Source of the DNA: Desulfamplus sp.
Lineage (GTDB): Bacteria; Desulfobacterota; Desulfobacteria; Desulfobacterales; Desulfobacteraceae
Direction: 5' to 3'
Length of the DNA stretch: 6,345 nucleotides
Assembly (NCBI GenBank): GCA_015233755.1
Contig: JADFXA010000131.1
Location: forward strand, 1 to 6,345
Shown here: positions 1 to 5,475 of the stretch, one piece after another
Layout of the letters: every line of letters begins with the position of its first letter
How positions within the stretch are numbered: position 1 is the first letter of the stretch
Made by a program: the position numbers and the translations under genes
Notes under the pieces: generated by a model
What the model saw: the letters and a program-made list of their open reading frames with translations, nothing else
Database searches by the model: none
What the model was told of the DNA's origin: nothing

Positions 1-2
1 TT

Positions 3-1172
3 AATCAGCTCAGAGAGATGGATGCTCTTGATCGTATTGGTGAAGTTTATAAAGAGCTTCCAAAGGTGAGAAGAGAACTTGGACAAGTTCCGCTTGTAAC
101 TCCTACAAGCCAAATTGTAGGAACGCAAACGGTTAATAACGTTCTATTTGACACAGAAAATGAGCGTTACAAGATGATAACAGCACAAGTTAAAGATTTG
201 TGCTATGGTCTTTATGGTAAAACGGCAATTCCAATTGATCCAGAGGTACAGAAAAAGGCTCTTAAAAATTATGATAGAGGAAGTGAGCCAATAACCTGCC
301 GCCCAGCAGAGGTGTTAAAACCTGAGCTTGCAGCAGCAAAAGAGGCGATTGGAGAACTTGCAGTTGATGATGACGATCTCTTAGTTTATACGCTGTTTCC
401 TGTAACAGGTAAAAAATATCTTCAGATAAAATATGGAAAAGAGCCTGTTCCTACATCAATGAAGCCAATTACTCTTGATGATGTGGCAAAACAGGCAGAA
501 ATTGTTAAGAAGGCAAAAGCAGGTGAACTTGTTGAAAAATCTGCACTTGATGCAGCAGTTGCCGCAGCTTCTAATGCAGCTTTAGCATCTGCTCAAAGCA
601 GTAGTAAACCTTGTAAATGTCCAAGCCAGGCACCAGCAAAAACAGACAATCTACGCACATTTAACGTCTTTGTTGATGGAGAATATTTTGAAGTTGGAGT
701 TGATGAAGTTGGTGGTTCTCCTGTTATTGCTTATGCACAACAAGTTGGACATTCAATACAACAAGCTGCTCCAGCATCTAAAGCACCAACAAGAATTCCA
801 CCACCGCCAGCAATGTCAAGAGTTTCTGCACCAAAACAACCAGCGCCATCAGCAGCACCAAAGCCGGCAATGGCAACACCAGTTGCTGCACCTAAAGCTG
901 CACCTGCTCAAAGATCGTCTGCAACACAAAGTGCAACTGCTCAACAATCGTCAGGTGGAGCTGGTGAGCTTAAAGCCCCAATGCCAGGGATGATAATAAG
1001 GTATGAAAAATCAGTGGGGCAAAGTGTTAAAAAAGGCGATATTATTGTAGTTCTTGAAGCTATGAAGATGGAAAATGGTCTTCCTTCACCAATTGACGGT
1101 GTTGTAAAGGCGGTTAGTTTTGCAAGTGGGGATTCAGTTCCCAAGGGGTCTGTTTTGGCATTAATTGAGTAA
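3..1172 (+). CDS. oadA: Oxaloacetate decarboxylase alpha / pyruvate carboxylase subunit B-like protein, C-terminal part (5' end outside window)
   Basis: This is the carboxyltransferase/biotin-carrier subunit of a biotin-dependent (de)carboxylase that interconverts oxaloacetate and pyruvate in the cytoplasm. The reading frame is open from base 3 (NQLRE before the ATG at 18), and that Met lies inside conserved domain sequence, so the gene is cut by the left edge and ATG 18 is not its start. Counting from Met18, residues 1-175 match the conserved PYC/OADA domain (LVTPTSQIVGTQ, DLCYGLYGK, PITCRPAEVL). Residues 212-232 (LRTFNVFVDGEYFEV) precede a long Ala/Pro/Gln linker (about 250-312). The biotinyl domain is 317-384, with biotin-acceptor Lys350 in EAMKME (codon 1065-1067). 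The N-terminal TIM-barrel is not visible, so OadA, PycB and methylmalonyl-CoA-type carboxyltransferases cannot be fully separated. A Cys pair (KPCKCP, about 197-202) sits in an insertion before the linker. A hairpin follows the stop codon. Confidence 0.93.
   Translation, partial: NQLREMDALDRIGEVYKELPKVRRELGQVPLVTPTSQIVGTQTVNNVLFDTENERYKMITAQVKDLCYGLYGKTAIPIDPEVQKKALKNYDRGSEPITCRPAEVLKPELAAAKEAIGELAVDDDDLLVYTLFPVTGKKYLQIKYGKEPVPTSMKPITLDDVAKQAEIVKKAKAGELVEKSALDAAVAAASNAALASAQSSSKPCKCPSQAPAKTDNLRTFNVFVDGEYFEVGVDEVGGSPVIAYAQQVGHSIQQAAPASKAPTRIPPPPAMSRVSAPKQPAPSAAPKPAMATPVAAPKAAPAQRSSATQSATAQQSSGGAGELKAPMPGMIIRYEKSVGQSVKKGDIIVVLEAMKMENGLPSPIDGVVKAVSFASGDSVPKGSVLALIE
765..953 (+). other. Low-complexity Ala/Pro/Gln linker within the oadA-like gene
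   Basis: These bases encode about 63 residues made almost only of Ala, Pro, Ser, Gln, Lys and Thr, with a run of four prolines. They lie between the conserved domain and the biotinyl domain. In this family such linkers let the biotinyl domain swing between active sites. The repetitive codons (gca, cca, caa) also produce a long spurious open frame in another phase. The linker length is probably variable between strains. Confidence 0.8.
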
Positions 1173-1234
1173 TTGCCTTGATTTGTCTTAACAGCTTGAA
1201 CTTTATTTTAAATAAAACTCTATTATTTTTCAAA

Positions 1235-1264
1235 AAGGCGGAACTCTTTTAGGGGTTCTGCCTT
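1235..1264 (+). terminator. Hairpin downstream of oadA-like gene, possible terminator
   Basis: The arms AAGGCGGAAC (1235-1244) and GTTCTGCCTT (1255-1264) pair over 10 bp with one G-T wobble, around a 10-base loop. The hairpin lies 62 bases after the oadA stop and before the next gene. It is followed by GACATTTC rather than a solid T-run, so a rho-independent terminator is plausible but imperfect. It could instead be an mRNA 3'-end stabiliser. Confidence 0.5.
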
Positions 1265-1290
1265 GACATTTCTATATAACAGTTAATGAT
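1263..1290 (+). promoter_or_regulatory. Candidate sigma-70 promoter for the DUF6125 gene
   Basis: A perfect -35 hexamer TTGACA (1263-1268) is followed after 16 bp by AATGAT (1285-1290, four of six matches to TATAAT). It overlaps the last bases of the hairpin above and lies about 30 bases before the ATG at 1321. The -35 element is convincing and the -10 is weak. This is motif reading only. Confidence 0.35.
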
Positions 1291-1320
1291 AAAAGCAGCT
1301 TGAAAAGGAGAGTTAAAAAA

Positions 1321-2076
1321 ATGGCGGAAAAAGATGTAATAAACACTTTAGAGAATGCTGAAAAAGATTTGCTGTTAAAAATGGTCATTGACTCTTTTAG
1401 AAGGACTATTGTCCATTATGGTCAGTGGTTTGGAGAAGTTGCCCATCAGTTGGGCATGGAAAAGGCAATGCAGATTGAAGATGGTGTTTGGGATGCAAGT
1501 TTTGGTAATCAGATGAGTAGATTAGCAAAAACTTTGGGATTTGAGATGGAAAACGGTATTCCTTCAACCCTTGCAAAACTTTCAAAACCAGAGCTTCTTG
1601 ACCTAATTGAAAAACAGGGGATAAATTGGCTTGCAAATGATGGTATTTGGTTTCAGGCTGTGGAACACAAATATAATATGAACGATGCTAAACGGTGTAA
1701 TGACACCTGTTGGGGAAGATTCTCACCTTTTGAGGCATTGCGGATAAAAAAACTTCTGAATTTACCTGACAATGGTGGTATTCAAGCTTTAAAGAAAGCT
1801 CTTGCATTTAGAATGTATGCTGTGATTAACAAACAGTCAATTGAAGATGTGAGTCAAAATTGCATAATATTTAGAATGAATGAGTGTCGAGTCCAATCTG
1901 CAAGAAAACGTAAAGGACTTGCTGATTATCCATGCAAGTCAGGTGGGCTTGTTGAGTATCCAACATTTGCTGTAACCATTGATCCAAGAATTACTACAGA
2001 ATGTGTGGGGTGTCCTCCAGATGAACATCCAGAAGAGTGGTATTGTGCGTGGAAATTTACGCTCCACAAAAACTGA
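1321..2076 (+). CDS. DUF6125 family cytosolic protein
   Basis: This is a 251-residue soluble protein of unknown biochemical role. I recognise it as DUF6125, a family frequent in Desulfobacterota and other anaerobes and related to the L-2-amino-thiazoline-4-carboxylic acid hydrolase-like fold; that relationship is from memory. Family hallmarks include HYGQWFGEVAHQLGMEKA near the N-terminus, WLANDGIWFQAVE in the middle, then DAKRCNDTCWGRFSPFEA, MNECRVQSARKRKGL.DYPCKSGG and the C-terminal TTECVGCPPDEHPEEWYCAW. The conserved Cys and His residues (C-x3-C in CNDTC, CVGC, H/C near the end) suggest metal or thiol chemistry, which is inference. I chose ATG 1321 over the in-frame TTG at 1300. An AAGGAG site (1305-1310) lies 10 bases before the ATG, whereas the TTG would overlap that site. 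The length looks complete. The gene appears monocistronic, with its own candidate promoter upstream and 78 bases before the next gene. Confidence 0.88.
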   Translation: MAEKDVINTLENAEKDLLLKMVIDSFRRTIVHYGQWFGEVAHQLGMEKAMQIEDGVWDASFGNQMSRLAKTLGFEMENGIPSTLAKLSKPELLDLIEKQGINWLANDGIWFQAVEHKYNMNDAKRCNDTCWGRFSPFEALRIKKLLNLPDNGGIQALKKALAFRMYAVINKQSIEDVSQNCIIFRMNECRVQSARKRKGLADYPCKSGGLVEYPTFAVTIDPRITTECVGCPPDEHPEEWYCAWKFTLHKN

Positions 2077-2083
2077 TTTTGGT

Positions 2084-2099
2084 TGGCATTAAAGAAGCT
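2084..2099 (+). promoter_or_regulatory. Weak sigma-54-like (-24/-12) motif upstream of the sensor gene
   Basis: The bases TGGCATT, then four bases, then AAGCT place GG (2085-2086) and GC (2097-2098) at the spacing expected of a -24/-12 promoter. The -24 half is good (TGGCA). The -12 half has AA where TT is usual, so the match is only moderate. A start about 12 bases downstream would leave a leader of about 45 bases before the TTG at 2155. No enhancer-binding site was identified. Confidence 0.2.
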
Positions 2100-2154
2100 G
2101 ACTCTGCAAGTTTGAGAAGAAAAGAATATATGTAATACAGGAAATATCACAGCG

Positions 2155-2898
2155 TTGAACCAGAATATATGCCATTGTAATCAGAATCAAATATGCAATA
2201 ACAATTGCAAGTATGCCATACAGTATTCATCCATGATAGAAAATATTCCAGGTGCGATATACCGATGCAGGATTTTAAAGGATTACGGATTTGTATTTGA
2301 TTTCATGAGCCAGTCGGCTCAGGAGCTAACAGGATATCCTGCATCTGACTTTATTAATAATTCAGTAAGAAGTTTCACAAGCATTATCTTCCCTGAAGAT
2401 CGGCAAAAGGTTGTCAATGCCCTGTTCAGGGGAGTTGCATACAAAGAGAGCTTTGAGGTAGAATATCGGATTAATTGCGCCAATGGTGCTGAAAAATGGG
2501 TCTCGGAAAGAGGAAAAGCCCAATATAACGAACGGGGAAAACTGTTATGGATAGATGGCGCCTGTTTTGATATCACAGCAAAAAAGAAGATGGAGGAAGA
2601 TATTATCAAGAGCGAAAAACTTAAAGGTGTGCTTGAGATGTCAGGTGCTGTGTGTCATGAGATGAATCAACCCATGACCTCTGCCATGCTCCATCTACAG
2701 TTGCTCTGTGAGGAACTTTCCACTGATCTTGGAGAAAACCATATATATAGAAATGATATTGATGTAATAAAAAAAAGTATCGAGGATATGAGCATAATTA
2801 CAAAAAAACTTATGAGCATCAATCGTTATCGTACTCAAGAGTATATCAAGGGGCAAACTATTATTGATATTGACGGTTCATCCACTAATGAATATTAG
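2155..2898 (+). CDS. PAS domain protein with histidine-kinase DHp domain, no ATPase domain
   Basis: This is a 247-residue cytoplasmic sensor-type protein without membrane segments. Residues 6-18 form a Cys-rich stretch (C6, C8, C14, C18). Residues 27-143 are a PAS/PAC domain (MIENIPGAIYRC, then YPASDF, FPEDRQKV, EVEYRI, GAEKWVSERGKA, IDGACFDIT). A short helical linker follows, then a DHp-like region at about 155-225 with the H-box CHEMNQPM and probable phospho-acceptor His168. The protein ends in IIDIDGSSTNEY with no N, G1 or G2 box, so it cannot bind ATP as a complete kinase. It may be phosphorylated by another kinase or act as a docking or dimerising partner. Similar short PAS-HisKA proteins ending in an IDID motif exist in Desulfobacterota as I recall, so this need not be a truncation. 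The start is uncertain: TTG 2155 has AGGA at 2139-2142 and keeps the Cys cluster, while the first ATG is at 2233, at the PAS edge, with no ribosome site. The core is GC-richer than its neighbours, and part of it recurs inverted at the right edge. Confidence 0.85.
   Translation: MNQNICHCNQNQICNNNCKYAIQYSSMIENIPGAIYRCRILKDYGFVFDFMSQSAQELTGYPASDFINNSVRSFTSIIFPEDRQKVVNALFRGVAYKESFEVEYRINCANGAEKWVSERGKAQYNERGKLLWIDGACFDITAKKKMEEDIIKSEKLKGVLEMSGAVCHEMNQPMTSAMLHLQLLCEELSTDLGENHIYRNDIDVIKKSIEDMSIITKKLMSINRYRTQEYIKGQTIIDIDGSSTNEY
2657..2731 (+). repeat. 75-bp inverted repeat, arm 1 (inside the PAS-DHp gene)
   Basis: These bases run from within the codon of His168 to just past Leu192 of the sensor protein. 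They recur as the reverse complement at 6271-6345. Alignment by eye gives 74 of 75 identical bases; the only difference is G2712 against A on the other arm, a synonymous GAG/GAA change. Sequence after 2731 diverges at once (ggagaaaacc here). The left limit is unknown because the other arm runs off the window. Confidence 0.97.
2870..2898 (+). promoter_or_regulatory. Candidate sigma-70 promoter at the 3' end of the sensor gene
   Basis: TTGACG (2870-2875, five of six) and TATTAG (2893-2898, four of six) are separated by exactly 17 bp. TATAAA follows at 2900-2905. They could drive the 3035-5059 gene with a leader of about 130 bases. In AT-rich sequence such matches arise easily, so this is weak. 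The remainder of the 2899-3034 gap shows no convincing terminator and no credible gene. Confidence 0.2.
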
Positions 2899-3034
2899 AT
2901 ATAAAATTACCAATGATTAACAATGCCATATCAGGCTATCCAATCTCTTCCTTGGCTCTATCAAAAAAACAAAGGATAGAATTTGGACAAACGATAATCT
3001 GATAAAGCAGTTTTATATAAGGAGAAGATGATAC

Positions 3035-5059
3035 ATGGGGCGTTTTGAACGCTTTGAATTGGGTATAAACAAGGTGCAGGATTACCCACTTGTTTTTGAG
3101 GCGGTAATACCACCTGAGTGCAGTTTATTTCAAGATGTTAGAAGATACCAAAGTTTAACTGCTCATCTTGATGTAAGAATCATAAACATTGACGGTAAAA
3201 TTGAGATGGAGCAGGGTGTTATCCCTGTTGCGTTATCAAAAATATCATCTGCTGAAAGAAAAGAACTTATCGAATATTTAAAGATTCGTATAAGCAGAGG
3301 TGATAATATTGGCTCTGCATGGGCATTTTTTAGATCAGAAAATAAAAAAAGACCTCTTATTGCTGTGGGTGCGAATGTTGTTTATAAAAATCCAGCTACA
3401 GGCTATTCAAGAGCAGTTCATCTCCTTTCAGAGCTTCAAAAGAGCGGCAATAAAATTAACACTCTTTTAAAGTCATTGGTATTTGCAATAATTATTGCCG
3501 GAGTTTCAGCAGGTGGATATTTTGCATATTACGGATTTATAAAAAATAGTGATTTTAAACTTTCAGATAAACTCAATTTTGGAAAATATTTTCCAGGTGC
3601 TCAACCAAAAGAGATGCAATTTTATAAATCAGTATTTCCTGATATTTACCAATGGCTGTATTCAGAGGTTGTAGATGAAAAAGAGATTGCAAAAGAGCTT
3701 TTGAATCCTGAATATGTTAAAGATATTATAGCCTGTATGGATAAATCTTTTTATAGAGATAGTGATGGCGAGGCAATAGAAAAGAGAGGTAAAGACGACA
3801 CCAGTATTAGTAACAAAGAAATTGAAAATAGTAATAACGCTATCGGCAATTACAAAAGCACTATTGAAAACTACAGAGGAACTCGTTTAGCCCTGTTTGT
3901 ATATTTTAACTACAACCAAAATGTTAAAGATGCTCTTGAAAAATATAAGTATAAACTTGATTCAACAGAATTTGGTCGTCTTGCAAAGATATACTCATGT
4001 AATGAATCTGGTTATACAAGTAATATTTTCTACTTTAAAGTTGGCGATCTCGCTATAAAACCTCCCCAGATAAATCAATATCTTACAGATAACATGATTT
4101 CACATAACGACTATAAAAGGCTTAGGGATACCGAAGATTTTTCAGAGATGCTAAAAAAAGATGATATAAATTTTAGGCTTAAAAATTTTCTTTCAGATGT
4201 CTATACTTTCACTCCGCTTAAAGTTGAAAATCCAATTGAAGATATTGAATGGTATCTATTAACCAAATCCTATCCTAAAGCTATAAATTTGTCTGAGACA
4301 AATAGTAATTCAAATGAAAAGATAAGTTTTGCAGCATTCTTTAAAATTAACGAATCAACAATGGTGCCAAGGGATATAAGCATTGAGCTTATTGGTCATG
4401 CTAATCAAGGAGGAGCTATATTCCAATGGTATAAGATTGATGATGATCAAAAAAGAAAGCTTAATTTAAACGATAATTCAACAATGATTTTTACAGATAA
4501 GTTTGGTCAAAATTTTAAGCTTGAGGTGATTGAGAGAAAAGTCAAAGAGCTTGCACTTGAAAAAATCGAAGGAGATTTCCCAGTTACTGTTCACAGAGAC
4601 CTTTTGATGGAAGATTCTAAAGGCAAATATGGAATTCAGTGCTATGATCCTGTAACATCCCTTGTTCTATCTAATTTGATTAGCAAATCATCTTTTGAAT
4701 CTGATAACAAAATCACCCTAAAACGGGATCCAATACAGATCAACACATCTTTAATACAGCTATCGAAAGATGATAGCTCATCTACTCAGGTTTTGAACAT
4801 AAGCCCAGGAAAGACAGGAGTTGTAAATCTTTTCAAAGATATTGATCATTTCCGTGCAAAACTTAGCAATGGTCAAGATGTAAAGTTTGAAAAAGCTGAT
4901 GTTAATCTTTTTAATCCATTCTCTTTTACAGTTTATGATGACAGCATCACATTCAGCTATAAACATGAGATAAGCGGAATGGAGTTTTCAGTTAATAACA
5001 AAATACTTAAAATTGTAAAATCTGAAGATGGCGGCCATCAAATTGTTGAGATAAATTAG
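3035..5059 (+). CDS. Unrecognised single-pass membrane protein, 674 residues
   Basis: I do not recognise this protein. It starts at ATG 3035 with a good ribosome site AAGGAG (3019-3024) ten bases upstream. Residues 1-143 form a soluble N-terminal segment rich in charged residues, without a signal peptide. Residues about 147-167 (SLVFAIIIAGVSAGGYFAYYG) form one clear transmembrane helix. About 500 hydrophilic residues follow, rich in Asn, Lys, Ser and Asp, and probably extracytoplasmic because the Lys-containing flank KSGNKINTLLK precedes the helix (N-in, C-out by inference). The C-terminal half has alternating polar/hydrophobic stretches that look beta-rich (for example ISIELIGHANQGGAIFQWY, KFGQNFKLEVIERKV). 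The middle part (about 180-440) looks more helical. No catalytic motif, LPXTG, repeat or lipobox is seen. The gene is AT-rich, uninterrupted and 38 bases from cbiX, so the two are probably cotranscribed, but no shared function is evident. A surface, envelope or assembly role is possible and unproven. Confidence 0.85.
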   Translation: MGRFERFELGINKVQDYPLVFEAVIPPECSLFQDVRRYQSLTAHLDVRIINIDGKIEMEQGVIPVALSKISSAERKELIEYLKIRISRGDNIGSAWAFFRSENKKRPLIAVGANVVYKNPATGYSRAVHLLSELQKSGNKINTLLKSLVFAIIIAGVSAGGYFAYYGFIKNSDFKLSDKLNFGKYFPGAQPKEMQFYKSVFPDIYQWLYSEVVDEKEIAKELLNPEYVKDIIACMDKSFYRDSDGEAIEKRGKDDTSISNKEIENSNNAIGNYKSTIENYRGTRLALFVYFNYNQNVKDALEKYKYKLDSTEFGRLAKIYSCNESGYTSNIFYFKVGDLAIKPPQINQYLTDNMISHNDYKRLRDTEDFSEMLKKDDINFRLKNFLSDVYTFTPLKVENPIEDIEWYLLTKSYPKAINLSETNSNSNEKISFAAFFKINESTMVPRDISIELIGHANQGGAIFQWYKIDDDQKRKLNLNDNSTMIFTDKFGQNFKLEVIERKVKELALEKIEGDFPVTVHRDLLMEDSKGKYGIQCYDPVTSLVLSNLISKSSFESDNKITLKRDPIQINTSLIQLSKDDSSSTQVLNISPGKTGVVNLFKDIDHFRAKLSNGQDVKFEKADVNLFNPFSFTVYDDSITFSYKHEISGMEFSVNNKILKIVKSEDGGHQIVEIN

Positions 5060-5097
5060 ATTTAGCCTATTTTCTATAAGGAGAATAAGATAGCAGA

Positions 5098-5475
5098 ATG
5101 AGAGCAATGATTTTATTGGCACATGGAAGCAGGAAAAAAGAGTCTGCTCAAGAAGTTGAAGAGATGGCAAAAGAGCTTGAGAATCAAGCTCTTAAAAAAG
5201 GGCAATTTGACATTGTAAAACCAGCATTTATGCAGTTTTGCGAACCAAATTTTTATCAAGTAGTTGATGAGCTTATCAAGAACCATTCAAAAAACATTGC
5301 CGACACAGAGGTTGTGGTTCTACCCTATTTCATCTCAGCAGGCAGCCACGTTTCAGAAGATATCCCGAATCTAATTCAACAAGCACAAATAAAATATCCT
5401 CAACTTGCTTTCAGGGTAACACCTCACCTTGGGAAATTCCAAGGGCTTACAAAACTTATACTTGAGGAGAGATAA
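5098..5475 (+). CDS. cbiX: Short-form CbiX-type sirohydrochlorin chelatase
   Basis: This is a 125-residue class II chelatase that inserts a divalent metal (cobalt for cobalamin, or iron or nickel for siroheme or F430) into sirohydrochlorin in the cytoplasm. The N-terminal LLAHGSRKKES carries catalytic His9. The second metal/active-site His84 lies in YFISAGSHVSEDIP, a CbiX signature. The end of the domain, FRVTPHLGKFQGL, is also typical. The length equals the small CbiXS form, which works as a homodimer, so it is not a truncated long CbiX. The metal cannot be told from sequence. ATG 5098 (MRAM) is preceded by AAGGAG at 5078-5083 with a rather long 14-base spacing; the in-frame ATG at 5107 would be further away still and cut into the first strand. 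It follows the membrane-protein gene by 38 bases on the same strand. Its last 20 bases overlap the end of the convergent cvfB-like gene. No other cobalamin or siroheme genes are visible. Confidence 0.9.
   Translation: MRAMILLAHGSRKKESAQEVEEMAKELENQALKKGQFDIVKPAFMQFCEPNFYQVVDELIKNHSKNIADTEVVVLPYFISAGSHVSEDIPNLIQQAQIKYPQLAFRVTPHLGKFQGLTKLILEER

Noticed and set aside
670..993. 107-codon open frame inside the oadA-like gene
   Set aside because: It is an out-of-phase reading of the repetitive Ala/Pro/Gln linker, giving a Gln/Leu/His-rich nonsense protein.
1202..1216. AT palindrome TTTATTT/AAATAAA as an operator
   Set aside because: Pure A/T symmetry in an AT-rich spacer is expected by chance, and no regulator site family is recognisable.
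1300..1320. In-frame TTG start for the DUF6125 gene
   Set aside because: It would overlap the ribosome site that is well placed for ATG 1321, and the added residues (MKRRVKK) are not typical of the family.
2913..3002. 29-codon ATG frame between the sensor gene and the membrane-protein gene
   Set aside because: There is no ribosome site and no recognisable similarity, and an open frame this short is expected by chance.
4758..4778. Perfect 7-bp inverted repeat AGCTATC/GATAGCT inside the membrane-protein gene
   Set aside because: It lies mid-gene with no T-run and no partner copies; one such hairpin in 2 kb of coding sequence is unremarkable.
5427..5444. CCTTGG/CCAAGG hairpin as a terminator for the cvfB-like gene
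   Set aside because: It has only 6 bp and no T-run on the minus strand, and it lies within the cbiX coding sequence.
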